From Lumbricus terrestris (lineage: Eukaryota > Annelida > Clitellata > Crassiclitellata > Lumbricidae), in contig OX457053.1 in NCBI GenBank assembly GCA_949752735.1, forward strand, positions 8,111,813 to 8,175,812: a stretch of 64,000 nucleotides of DNA, read 5' to 3'. The notes below the pieces were generated by a model that saw only the letters and a program-made list of their open reading frames with translations, made no database searches and was not told the origin of the DNA. The position numbers and the translations under genes were made by a program. This document shows positions 57,601 through 64,000 of this stretch, one piece after another (the first letter of the stretch is position 1; every line of letters begins with the position of its first letter).

Positions 57601-60600
57601 CTACCGTACTTGCTGCCATGTGTTTCGGTACTTCTTCTTTACCTTTCCTATCCTGGCGTTCTACTGTTCTGTCAATTTCATTCAATTTCGTATTTTCATT
57701 CGCCTGTACAGCTCTGTACGCCCTATTCTCGTAAATCTGTACTGCTGCAGCTGTGTGTTTAACAAACCCTTTGGCTTTATGCACACAATCAAATGCTTTA
57801 TGACCTACCTTACCGCATGCAAAACAAGTTATCTTGTGTTCCGCTGCCTGCTCTCTATCTCTACTAAATCCTCTATTCACATTTCCACTGTGATTTGTCT
57901 CTTTGTTCTGTCGCGTTTCGACTCTTCCTCTGTTCATGTTTCCTTGGAATTTCTCTCTCGATTTCTCTTCAAATGGCTTTCCATTACCTCTGTCATTATT
58001 GAATCTCCCTTGAGGTTTTACAGAATTCTCTGCATATCTGTACCCATGAGCTTCGATGTAAGATTCTGCACATGTCAATGTGTCCTTTAAGCTCATTTTT
58101 CCTTTCTCTTTAATAAACATCCTCAACTCATTACTACAAGTGAGGAAAAATTGATCCTTTAGCAGTAGGTCCTCGATTCCTTCGTAGGTCTGCTCAAATC
58201 CAGCTTGTAGCAACCATTGCTGCAAATATCGTTGCAATCTGTAAATGAAATTTGAAGGAGTTTCTCCTTGTTCCATCTTGCTAGTCTTAAACTTGTTACG
58301 ATACCCTCCTTCTGTCAATTGGAATCTTTTCAAGAGATGCTTCTTTAAACAATCGTAGTCTTGTGTTTCCTCAGCCGACAAACGCTGGTACACTTCTAAT
58401 GCTTTTGATTCTAGATGTCGCGCTAGCATCAGCGACCACACATCTCTCGGTATCTCGTATGTCGTACATGTCCTCTCAAATCTGAGTAGGTACGCATCAA
58501 GACAATCTTTAGCCTCGTTAAATATTGGGAATTTAATATTCTTCATTCCCTTATGACTTTGGTTTCCTTGGTGGTTGTCACCCATCGTCATATAAGAATC
58601 TCCATCATCCCTGTTTCGTCTATCTCCCGATTCTATCTCTCTCATTCTCGCTTGAATCTCTAGTCTCTTATGCTCTAAAGCTTCATTCGCTTCTCTTGCA
58701 AGCCTCGCCTCGTTCATCTCTGCTTCACGTATAAGCCTTGCCTCGGTTGCTTCTCTTTCAAGCCTAACGTCAGCCATCCTCGCCATTTCCATTTCGTTTT
58801 CTCTAACTGCTTTTGCTTCAGCAATTTTAGCCGCCTCTCGCGCTAGTTCCAACTCACTCTCTCTTGCTGCTTTTGCCTCAGCTAACTTAGCCGCTTCACG
58901 CGCTGAATCTGCCTCTCTATTAGCCTTAGCTTCTGCAGCTGCACGTAGCTCACTTTCCTTTTTCTCTTCTCGTTCATCCGCCCTCTGCTGTCTGAATTCG
59001 TTCTGTCTGTCTCTGACAAACGCCTTCAGCTCTTCACCTTCCAATGAGAATGAACGTCCCATATCCAACCACTGTTGCCAGTCCGTGATCGACATTCTTA
59101 CTTACTCACTTTTGTCAAGTAGTAATAAATTTAACGCTCTAATATGCGCTATACAACTTCACACTCGCTTATAATAATTATTAAAATTATTAAGCGTCAC
59201 ACTAGTGCGCCCTCTTAACGTAATACAATCTCTGGTGTATGTTACGCAATAAGGATTATCGCACCGACTCTAATGCTTAAATCTATATACGCGCTGCGCT
59301 GGCGTTGCGCTGTGCTTAACAATTTCCAAATAGATCGTCATTTTAATTAGCTTTGTCTCTTCAATATAAATGTCAGTAAAGTTCAATCTAATCAACAATA
59401 ATATTGTCAATTTTATCCCGACGCGAGCATCCCATTTGTAACGTCTCCGTTTTTATGCTTATTTTAGCGGGTAATTGAAAATGTACTGCATTTAAATGAT
59501 CTGTTCAAAAAGACACCAATTCTTTATAAATGTATGATATAATTGAAACTATTAAATACACAATACAATTACGCAATATTCCTATTTACTTATTTGGCGT
59601 ATCACTAATTATAATTATCTTTTAGCTTATCTGTGCTCCACAGTTGAGATATATGACATGTCGTTTCTGTAGTGTAAAACGGCCTTGAAATAGTTCTGCA
59701 GATTCTCTGTAGATTCACTGAATGAAGATTAGCAACCCGGTGCTATATTTGAAGAAATAGTTCTGCTGATTCTCCGTAGATTCACTGAATGAAGATAAGC
59801 AACCTCGTGCTATATTTGAAGAAGGATAATGAGATACTGTCAAGCTGTGGAATCCAGATCGAATACCAGACAAGACAATATTCAATACTTCCGTAGCATC
59901 AAATTATCACACTCCAACCAATGAGAATTTCCTTCCCAATTGAAAATGACCTTGAAATGTCAACCAGAGACAACGAGCCCAAAATCGTTTCTCAACACAC
60001 GAATATCGTCTCACCAACCGTCACAATCACAATGTAGACTTCACGGACGTTAGAATTCGCAACTTCGAATTTCTAAATCGCCTCTACTCTCACACGAATG
60101 CCTCGTACTGTTTTACGACCAGATACGAGCATAATCCTCATCCTCACCATTGAATAAACTTCAAATGAATTGCCAGACACAACTGGGCAACCATCTTTCT
60201 CCATGTTCATGTAAGGAATCACCGTTTTATGTTGAATTTCAATGACGTGGCTATTTCCATTCAATTCTGTCCGTTACGCTCATTTCGATGCTTTTTATTG
60301 GTTACGCGTCGATGCAAATGTTTTCGCTTACGTAAGCGTCCATAGTAACCACTTGACGTCACCTTGACTGCCTCACTCATGTACGCAAGATTCGTGGTCT
60401 CCTAGTTACTAATCCACTAGACGCCAAATTATTAATCTAGATACGCCGACTAAATTATCTAGCTTAACTCCTACTTAGAATTAACATATAATATCAGACA
60501 AGTTAGTTTGATAGATAATAGCGATTTAATACGCTACACCAGACAACTCTAATAGTGTAGGGTGGGTGATTTATGGCAAGCACGTTCGGTAGCGCAAAAT

Positions 60601-62414
60601 TATAGGCCTATGTAAGCGCGTACTACCGAGCACGTGACTCGCCCTCTACCCTGGCTACTTGTATGACTGCCCTGGCTACAAAAAGTGTCTGGCGCCGCCA
60701 CTGTGAAAGACTTTACTGTCAGTGAGTAGGCCTAGTAGCTGTAGTACAGTAGTAGCCTGCTGTAGGATGATGCGCTTGCAATGCTATATGCTAAGTTGCG
60801 AAATGAAGTTAGTGGCCAAATAATTATGAAAACAGAATTACAAATTAGGCTTATCATAGCACGCCATTCAGTGCAACCATGCAGTCGTCCGCTATTTTAT
60901 CTTAGACCTTGCGCCTTTTACAAATTTAGTTAATATTAATATTAAAAAAAATAATAATAATAAGTGTAATCTGAATAATCACATACAATGGACAAGCTAA
61001 AATTCATAGGCCTAATAATTTGCCGTCGCATTGTCTAGGTTACTATAGATGGCCCAAAGCATCAAAAAACTATTCAAACTGAAACACAAGCAGCCTGAAA
61101 TGGGCTTAGTAAAACTTTAACAAATTCATGCATCAATTAAGTGTTGAGGCCTCATTATTCATTTGTAGGCCTAAATGAAATCAATGCTTGCAGAAAAATT
61201 GGCTTGACTTCTTGCATTAGTATTTAGCCGTCCGTAGACCTAGGCTAATGGCTAGTACAACAGTTACTGTACCATGTCAGAAGCCGACTTCAAGTCGTAA
61301 GTCGGTTGTTTTTCTGCCAAGTCGGGTCAAGTCGTTTTGACGCCGAGAAGTCGACTTCAAGTCGACCTCAAGTCACTTTATGGTCAAGTGGGGTCAGATT
61401 AGCTGACCAAAGTCACTCCCAGGTCTAATGTGGAATATTGTTTCTGGGATGTATTTTTGCTTCTGTCTGTGTGTACAAGAGTAATTAATGCAGATATTTG
61501 GAATGAAATTGCATTTATACCATTGACTGTTACTCTTCTGACGAGCCATAGCATTGAATTATGTAATGTAATGGTGTTTAATCAATTTATGCAGCACGTG
61601 TTATAGATTTCTACTGAGAAGCACTTTCTCCTGCAGCCTTGGCTCACTAAAGAACAGTTTTAAAACACTGATTTAGAATGTGCATATAATGTCTGTGGCC
61701 AGGAGAAGCTGTGTGATAATTTGAGCAAATACATGAAATTAATGGTATCCGTGTTTGAATGACAATCCATTTCCAATTCGACTGTTAGCTGGATAAGAAA
61801 TTAATTTTCTTCTGTCATCATTGTAATAATCATTCTATAGCCACTCTGGGCTGTGTAGTGTGTATTCTCTTGTGTTGCGACACTGATTAGAAGCCAGTTA
61901 TCACTGTTTACTGTAAGTTTGTGAATTGTCCCACTGTTGTTGCAAAGGTTTTTCTATTGTCCAGTGGTCCGTTTTCACTTGTTGTGTTTTGAAACAATTT
62001 GTTGAAATTTTGTCTTTTTCTTTGAAAATGACAGCAACAGCAGCGACCCTCACCCACCGCCTTTTCTGTTTCCTGCCAAGACAACAGTCAAAGTTACGGT
62101 GACGGAGGTAAATGTAATTAATAATTTGTGTAATTATGATTGGGACATTTGTTCATTTGTAATTGGGACATTCATGTGATTGTAATTATAATTTGTGTAA
62201 TTATAATTTGCGACATTTGTATTATATGTAACAGGTGGTATTAGGTTAAACACAGGACATGTGGAGGAATTGAGGACGATATATGTTGCATAAAGTATTA
62301 TGTGGGTTTGACTCTGCCTTCCACTCCTTTGGGGAGCTGTAAAATATGAGCAGTAGGACAGATGAACGCCTTGTGCTGTGCCATGCAGTTAAACTTCAAC
62401 TCCTCTTAAGCTAG

Positions 62415-62468
<54 letters not shown>

Positions 62469-63263
62469 ATATCATGACTTTTCATGTAGTCTTACTAGAT
62501 ACATGACAGTTTGAATAAATAAAAAAATGAATGTTATTATTATTAAAGAGGTACCTAACTACATCTCAGAGTGTGCCAAGAAATTAATGGTATCCGTGTT
62601 TGAACAACAATCCATTTCCAATTCGACTGTTAGCTGGATAAGAAATTAATTTTCTTCTGTCATCATTGTAATAATCATTCTATAGCCACTCTGGGCTGTG
62701 TAGTGTGTATTCTCTTGTGTTGCGACACTGATTAGAAGCCAGTTATCACTGTTTACTGTAAGTTTGTGAATTGTCCCACTGTTGTTGCAAAGGTTTTTCT
62801 ATTGTCCAGTGGTCCGTTTTCACTTGTTGTGTTTTGAAACAATTTGTTGAAATTTTGTCTTTTTATTTCAAAATGACAGCAACAGCAGCGACCCTCACCC
62901 ACCGCCTTTTCTGTTTCCTGCCAAGACAACAGTCAAAGTTACGGTGACGGAGGTAAATGTAATTAATAATTTGTGTAATTATGATTGGGACATTTGTTCA
63001 TTTGTAATTGGGACATTCATGTGATTGTAATTATAATTTGTGTAATTATAATTTGCGACATTTGTATTATATGTAACAGGTGGTATTAGGTTAAACACAG
63101 GACATGTGGAGGAATTGAGGACGATATATGTTGCATAAAGTATTATGTGGGTTTGACTCTGCCTTCCACTCCTTTGGGGAGCTGTAAAATATGAGCAGTA
63201 GGACAGATGAACGCCTTGTGCTGTGCCATGCAGTTAAACTTCAACTCCTCTTAAGCTAGTTAT

Positions 63264-63295
<32 letters not shown>

Positions 63296-63779
63296 ATATC
63301 ATGACTTTTCATGTAGTCTTACTAGATACATGACAGTTTGAATAAATAAAAAAATGAATGTTATTATTATTAAAGAGGTACCTAACTACATCTCAGAGTG
63401 TGCCAAGAAATTAATGGTATCCGTGTTTGAATGACAATCCATTTCCAATTCGACTGTTAGCTGGATAAGAAATTAATTTTCTTCTGTCATCATTGTAATA
63501 ATCATTCTATAGCCACTCTGGGCTGTGTAGTGTGTATTCTCTTGTGTTGCGACACTGATTAGAAGCCAGTTATCACTGTTTACTGTAAGTTTGTGAATTG
63601 TCCCACTGTTGTTGCAAAGGTTTTTCTATTGTCCAGTGGTCCGTTTTCACTTGTTGTGTTTTGAAACAATTTGTTGAAATTTTGTCTTTTTCTTTGAAAA
63701 TGACAGCAACAGCAGCGACCCTCACCCACCGCCTTTTCTGTTTCCTGCCAAGACAACAGTCAAAGTTACGGTGACGGAG
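39613..63779 (+). CDS. TDRD9: TDRD9/spindle-E-family piRNA-pathway helicase, central exons only
   Basis: TDRD9 is a germline DExH-box RNA helicase with a Tudor domain that works in nuage in the piRNA pathway and transposon silencing. The exons read, in order: the helicase-associated domain (SLALRSFFIQPFKEFIELYR), the following AWKSCN...SLKNYIHIRQIREVDELINDL helix, GGFYPHYF...DPMTT, then IYYS...AFIEFVHDPSEK, PAIYVAIKMS, and FPAKTTVKVTVTE, which in the family directly precedes the Tudor domain. These match vertebrate TDRD9 from memory in sequence and order. Helicase-core exons are not found upstream, and Tudor exons must lie downstream. Two exon blocks are triplicated. It may be an intact gene whose start is misplaced, or a partial copy. 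Confidence 0.8.
39806..39882 (+). CDS. Possible TDRD9 exon
   Basis: Acceptor is cctcaag/ACCAGA, completing the split Arg of the previous exon; donor GACCA/gtaatc. It encodes PEEAEKWRMQERILLVAESQ. It does not resemble the TDRD9 stretch expected here, and its end phase (1) does not fit the next exon (0). It may be spurious. Confidence 0.3.
39905..40490 (-). repeat. Longer SINE/LINE-related repeat
   Basis: It begins with the tail (atttatatagcgctccttat, gaggcgctcccaacccagg) and continues into a body with ggaggccattccagatagct. The same order is seen in short form at 18576-18720. It contains no intact frame. Confidence 0.5.
40728..41812. mobile_element. Dispersed element with inverted ends, copy 2 (reverse)
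   Basis: It is the reverse complement of the element at 1251-2056, with the same ends (ggcc, A-run, ataatg...tttccggtaac). It is about 280 bp longer because of an insertion at about 40937-41270. Confidence 0.7.
40937..41270. mobile_element. Unidentified insertion in the copy-2 element
   Basis: It interrupts sequence that is continuous in copy 1. It is GC-richer and contains ggggggaaggcaatggcaaa then ccaccccttatc and gccaagaaaa, which recalls the 3' region of RTE/BovB-type LINEs and their SINEs. That similarity is from memory only. The open frame across it looks incidental. Confidence 0.45.
42709..42807 (+). CDS. TDRD9: TDRD9 exon, post-helicase helix
   Basis: Acceptor is cttgcag/GCATGG and donor GCGAA/gtaaac, 33 codons in phase 0. 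It encodes AWKSCN and SLKNYIHIRQIRE. TDRD9 reads TWKACR...WGRLNYIQIKRIREV in the same place. This is one of the strongest matches. Confidence 0.88.
43046..43128 (+). CDS. TDRD9: TDRD9 exon
   Basis: Acceptor is ttgtag/GTTGAC. It encodes VDELINDLTKRLRSFKICNP, in line with TDRD9 VAELYEELKTRISQFNMHVD. The donor is taken as CCTG/gttcgt because it gives phase 2, as the next exon needs. A diverged copy of the exon follows directly (43129-43200). Confidence 0.75.
43129..43215 (+). pseudogene. Duplicated fragment of the preceding TDRD9 exon
   Basis: It reads VRDLMKRLRSFNICNPFPNR, a near repeat of LTKRLRSFKICNPYSDH about 80 bp upstream. It has no acceptor of its own and soon meets a stop. It is a partial in-place duplication. 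Confidence 0.65.
44296..44476 (+). CDS. TDRD9: TDRD9 exon
   Basis: Acceptor is gttgcag/CTTAAT. It encodes LCGGFYPHYF then KDMCGHDPMTTV, matching TDRD9 LAGAFYPNYF...RELAGRDPKTTVV. The end is less sure: the donor CAGATT/gtgaaa gives phase 0, as the next exon requires. Confidence 0.8.
45342..45441 (+). CDS. TDRD9: TDRD9 exon A, copy 1
   Basis: Acceptor is tcagag/GTATTC and donor ATAGCAG/gtagcc, 100 bp. It encodes VFQTRRANYTEQ and IYYSIAMDDNPKFTLGIA. It joins exon B copy 1 in phase 1, giving AFIEF next. This copy looks like the functional one. Confidence 0.75.
45676..45763 (+). CDS. TDRD9: TDRD9 exon B, copy 1
   Basis: Acceptor is taagag/CTTTTA and donor GATGAG/gtcagt, 88 bp. It encodes FIEFVHDPSEKIMKQG and ISPAIYVAIKM. 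TDRD9 reads AFVEFSRNPTERFKTLPAVYMAIKMS. The end AG joins the C of the 73-bp exon to make the conserved Ser. Confidence 0.85.
46020..46235 (+). promoter_or_regulatory. LTR-like promoter segment, copy 1
   Basis: It contains gatggccgtcgggttctgaa, then a TATA box (ctatataaagcagag) and a GC-rich stretch gtgagtcgtgagtgagccgg. The architecture resembles a retroelement LTR core promoter. It is cut off at the unit border, while copy 3 continues to about 49690. Confidence 0.45.
46696..46795 (+). CDS. TDRD9: TDRD9 exon A, copy 2 (diverged)
   Basis: It has the same 100-bp length, acceptor cagag and donor GCAG/gtagcc as copy 1, and is open throughout. It encodes VFLTRKVLSTEKKLKTCSHS then ATDDNPKFTLGIA. 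The first half differs strongly from copy 1; the second is identical. Confidence 0.55.
47033..47116 (+). pseudogene. TDRD9 exon B, copy 2 (acceptor frame lost)
   Basis: The body reads FVEFVNHEKTVKPG and IPPAIYIAIKM with a 2-residue in-frame gap relative to copy 1. The second AG of the acceptor is gone (agat instead of agag), so joining to exon A copy 2 shifts the frame into a stop. It may be used with a different partner, or be dead. Confidence 0.55.
48064..48163 (+). CDS. TDRD9: TDRD9 exon A, copy 3 (diverged)
   Basis: It is nearly identical to copy 2 (CSYS for CSHS), 100 bp, same splice sites and open. It is paired with a frameshifted exon B copy 3. Confidence 0.5.
48400..48485 (+). pseudogene. 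TDRD9 exon B, copy 3 (frameshift)
   Basis: It reads LIKFVRDPSEKMKLGVVSPA and then a single extra base in tactgtagcc (copy 1 tatgtagcc) breaks the frame before the AIK motif. The donor gtcagt survives. Confidence 0.65.
48750..49690 (+). mobile_element. Probable solo LTR or LTR-like element
   Basis: It starts near gcaccgatggccgtcgggtt, has a TATA box (tgtataaagcag) near 48816, then a GC-rich tract with four to five copies of a 28-bp unit (cacaatggtgctaccggacg, agaacgga) and ends AT-rich. Copies of its first 215 bp ended up in the two upstream units. No clean terminal duplication was found. The 178-codon frame inside crosses the 28-bp repeat and looks incidental. Confidence 0.4.
50345..50584. 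mobile_element. hAT-type MITE nested in the outer element
   Basis: This 240-bp element has ends CAAGGGCGGATCC and inverted gtatccgcccttg, and identical GACACAAA at 50337-50344 and 50585-50592. It has C-rich blocks near each end and a long A-run in the middle. Confidence 0.92.
51630..52831. mobile_element. Mariner-like element with about 190-bp inverted repeats
   Basis: The ends caggttgggccataaaatga and inverted ttttatgacccaccctg are flanked by TA at both sides. The inverted repeats extend to cacttttagtgagac on each side. The middle holds decayed transposase remains, including REIPQSAAKTMNDK and a C-terminal GGGHIEH. Confidence 0.8.
52901..53999 (-). repeat. 3' LTR of the Gmr1-type element
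   Basis: It matches 59440-60538 over its full length; I noticed one difference (gagaacttcc here, gagaatttcc there). On the minus strand it begins tgtagcgtattaa. Each LTR contains an internal direct duplication (agttctgc-gattctc...gtgctatatttgaag) at about 53150-53285. Confidence 0.95.
54000..54014 (-). other. Polypurine tract candidate
   Basis: On the minus strand, gaaggaggggtatt directly precedes the 3' LTR start tgtagcg. Its position and purine content fit the plus-strand primer site. Confidence 0.7.
54161..59095 (-). CDS. Gag-Pol polyprotein, Gmr1-type (integrase before reverse transcriptase)
   Basis: This is one uninterrupted 1644-codon frame. Residues about 20-170 are a charged coiled coil with repeated REAAKLAEAKA-type units. 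A retrotransposon gag domain follows (about 190-370), then a zinc knuckle CFACGKVGHKAFDC near 423, the protease motif DSGAS near 528, the integrase zinc site (H..H, CDVC near 830) and D, D, E near 863, 920 and 957, then a GPF/Y-like tail. Reverse transcriptase is about 1200-1440 with YVDDI near 1377; RNase H has TDASG near 1527. The catalytic residues I checked are present. Gag and pol share one frame, so no frameshift is needed. Confidence 0.95.
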   Translation of the reverse strand: MSITDWQQWLDMGRSFSLEGEELKAFVRDRQNEFRQQRADEREEKKESELRAAAEAKANREADSAREAAKLAEAKAARESELELAREAAKIAEAKAVRENEMEMARMADVRLEREATEARLIREAEMNEARLAREANEALEHKRLEIQARMREIESGDRRNRDDGDSYMTMGDNHQGNQSHKGMKNIKFPIFNEAKDCLDAYLLRFERTCTTYEIPRDVWSLMLARHLESKALEVYQRLSAEETQDYDCLKKHLLKRFQLTEGGYRNKFKTSKMEQGETPSNFIYRLQRYLQQWLLQAGFEQTYEGIEDLLLKDQFFLTCSNELRMFIKEKGKMSLKDTLTCAESYIEAHGYRYAENSVKPQGRFNNDRGNGKPFEEKSREKFQGNMNRGRVETRQNKETNHSGNVNRGFSRDREQAAEHKITCFACGKVGHKAFDCVHKAKGFVKHTAAAVQIYENRAYRAVQANENTKLNEIDRTVERQDRKGKEEVPKHMAASTVVTERKDGCIDIESIDECQAKVNGVDANCLYDSGASTCIVRRSLIRDSDLTGKETHCILVDGSLRCFPTAHVNIESEYFTGEVEAMVMDEPVKPIIIGRVRGLKYTVTNENTDENIINCDKGEKVNGTIMSEKQEKVEYKGILKRNVNANSRWQDAKKTVRFESDEMSTEYDDVIEKVVSDDVMNSDAHQTTAAIETRAESKKVVKYKPLKVTEMPDLNITTKEIKELQKTDETLKSYWDKASEWNGDEKSTEKVLYVKKDGLLYRRWKEVLKDEAKWQLMVPKQLRNKVLAVAHNSLLSAHLGMKKTHDKIVNEFYWPGINQEVRRYILSCDVCQKAVDKKVNYKAPMGHLPVLDVPFKHVCVDIIGAIEPMSMRGYRYVLTIIDLSTRYPEAIPLKGISTEEVAEALFYFYCRMGVPERIHTDRGSQFTSELMAEVNKMLLIKHTMASPYHAMGNGCVERLNGTIKTTLRKLIGEQVKEWDRYLAPLLFALRDTVHESHGYTPFELIFGRSCRGPVQILKELWTNEKVEDEVKDVYTYMTDLRERIEETCNMAQKAIHKANAKNKKYYDKKARYRKLEIGDKVLLLLPSCNNKMLVKWQGPFVVRGKIGDYDYKVEVDGGKLKTYHINILKRYYERSEEELSGSETIAYVSAIVHDGREGEDEEEEILNLYVSKQTETYKDVDINPQLKDEQRGELEKLLREYQDIFTDKPGRTDMVKHEIHLTSDEPVRMKAYPTPYHLQSEIDKEIEIMLENGIIERSEAAYAAPLVVVKKADGSNRLCCNYKQLNKVTVFDPEPMMSNEDIFNKLSGSKIYSKFDFCKGYWQIPMSEESKDYTTFICASGLYKFNVLPFGLVNSASSYNRLIRKILHGTENLESYVDDILAHTEGWTKHMKILREFFQRVRDAHLTLKPKKCSLGYGRIDFLGHTLNNDDISPKGESIDKIVEMPQPKTKKQIRSFLGAINYYRKFIPHCAELMTPLSDLTKKSAANNVDWNEELDESFSKLKAALAKTPILKLPNLEKEFVIQTDASGRGIGCVLIQQYEGINHPIAYASRKLLERETRYSVEERECLAIMWGISRFDRYLCGKQFVIETDHCGLQYMKEGRMRNARVMRWSLALQNYCFTIRYIKGSNNVMSDYLSRGIT
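59413..59436 (-). other. Primer-binding site candidate
   Basis: On the minus strand, just inside the 5' LTR, sits tgggatgctcgcgtcggg. A TGG start beside the LTR is the usual complement of a tRNA 3' CCA. I could not name the tRNA with confidence. Confidence 0.55.
59437..60538 (-). repeat. 5' LTR of the Gmr1-type element
   Basis: It is the near-identical partner of 52901-53999. On the plus strand it runs from tgtaacgtctccg to acgctaca. The first three bases (tgt) differ from the other LTR, where the flanking acca begins. The transcription start should lie inside; no TATA box stands out. Confidence 0.93.
61437..61739. other. TDRD9 intron between the transposon nest and the second triplication
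   Basis: This is unremarkable AT-rich intron sequence. It continues the sequence left of 50180, so removing the nest and one 8-bp duplication restores a continuous intron. Confidence 0.6.
62035..62107 (+). CDS. TDRD9: TDRD9 73-bp exon, copy 1
   Basis: Acceptor is tgacag/CAACAG and donor GACGGAG/gtaaat. It encodes NSSDPHPPPFLFPAKTTVKV then TVTE. FPxK-T-V-x-VTVTE is the family sequence just before the Tudor domain. Its first base completes Ser (AG/C) after exon B. Three AGs in a row (cag caacag cag) offer alternative acceptors. Confidence 0.85.
62880..62952 (+). CDS. TDRD9: TDRD9 73-bp exon, copy 2
   Basis: The exon sequence and splice sites are identical to copy 1; the upstream intron has tttcaaaatgacag in place of tttgaaaatgacag. 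Being 73 bp, inclusion of two copies would shift the frame. Confidence 0.75.
63707..63779 (+). CDS. TDRD9: TDRD9 73-bp exon, copy 3
   Basis: It is again identical in sequence, with the same acceptor cluster and donor. The unit is cut by the window end, and near 63900 its sequence starts to differ from the other units. Confidence 0.75.
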
Positions 63780-64000
63780 GTAAATGTAATTAATAATTTG
63801 TGTAATTATGATTGGGACATTTGTTCATTTGTAATTGGGACATTCATGTGATTGTAATTATAATTTGTGTAATTATAATTATAATTTGCGACAATTGTAT
63901 TATATGTAACAGGTGGTATTAGGTTAACCACAGGAGATGTGGAGAAATTGAGGACGATATATGTTGCATAAAGTATTATGTCAGGAGTAGAGAATTGCAG

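Larger units (their letters stand above)
52901..60538 (-). mobile_element. Complete Gmr1-type Ty3/gypsy retrotransposon
   Basis: Two 1099-bp LTRs flank an intact 1644-codon gag-pol read on the minus strand. Domain order is gag, protease, integrase, reverse transcriptase, RNase H, as described for Gmr1-like elements; ordinary Ty3/gypsy has integrase last. The sequence acca lies at 52897-52900 and again at 60538-60541, a likely 4-bp target duplication. It is about 7.6 kb, very young, and antisense to TDRD9. It is a genomic retrotransposon with no envelope gene seen. Confidence 0.93.
51027..60703. mobile_element. Second hAT-type element, itself a host for two insertions
   Basis: The ends are CAGTGGCGGCGC and inverted gcgccgccactg. 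TGAAAGAC is present at 51019-51026 and 60704-60711. The left part has tandem copies of tctggcagggcaaaagttct. Without inserts it is about 0.85 kb and non-coding. Confidence 0.9.
50188..61428. mobile_element. Outer hAT-type element holding nested insertions
   Basis: The left end agacctgggagtcgac and right end gtcactcccaggtctaa are inverted. The 8-bp TGTGGAAT flanks both sides (50180-50187 and 61429-61436). Both ends carry many aagtcgac/cgggtc motifs. Without its insertions it is about 1.3 kb and non-coding. Confidence 0.85.
61740..64000. repeat. Tandem triplication of a 0.83-kb unit carrying a 73-bp TDRD9 exon
   Basis: The units start near 61740, 62580 and 63412 with attaatggtatccgtgtttga. Each contains the exon, its splice sites and most of the flanking intron; the third runs off the window. 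Spacing differs (845 and 827 bp), chiefly from the (AT)n tracts at 62420-62461 and 63265-63288. Confidence 0.95.

Noticed and set aside
54261..58090. Plus-strand frames of 86 to 180 codons
   Set aside because: They are antisense shadows of the retrotransposon polyprotein.

Overview
The window is animal nuclear DNA, AT-rich by eye, from an invertebrate whose phylum I cannot fix. Genes are split into short exons with GT-AG borders. Introns are crowded with hAT, Tc1/mariner, SINE, LINE-tail and LTR elements. The LTR element has the pol order first described for Gmr1-type elements of deuterostomes, which hints at a deuterostome or lophotrochozoan host but proves neither. There are no operons, prokaryotic promoters or CRISPR arrays.

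Region 1 (374-33020, + strand) is the 3' part of an intracellular calcium-release channel of the IP3 receptor/ryanodine receptor superfamily. I could chain 27 exons (e1-e27), and the codon phase matches at every junction, giving one frame of 1452 codons plus stop. The chain covers the C-terminal soluble helical region, six membrane segments, the pore, the conserved Cys2-His2 linker, a short coiled coil and an unusually long disordered tail. The 5' part (IP3-binding core) lies outside the window. Two features are unusual: the exon for the first membrane helix is present as two tandem versions of identical length and phase (e18a, e18b), and the pore lacks the Gly-Gly-Gly of the usual selectivity filter.

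Region 2 (33021-39612) contains the end of that gene and a long stretch with no recognisable exon, only repeats.

Region 3 (39613 to the window end, + strand) holds exons of TDRD9 (spindle-E family), the DExH helicase/Tudor protein of the piRNA pathway. Only the part from the helicase-associated domain to just before the Tudor domain is seen; no helicase-core exons precede it. Two parts of this gene are triplicated in tandem: a 1.36-kb unit carrying two exons (44875-48970) and a 0.83-kb unit carrying a 73-bp exon (61740-64000).

Between the two triplications is a nest of five transposons (50188-61428): an outer hAT element contains a small hAT MITE and a second hAT element, and the latter contains a mariner relic and a complete Ty3/gypsy-type retrotransposon on the minus strand with an intact 1644-codon gag-pol. 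Its domain order is integrase before reverse transcriptase, and its two 1099-bp LTRs are nearly identical. A transposon-silencing gene thus carries a very young retrotransposon in its own intron.
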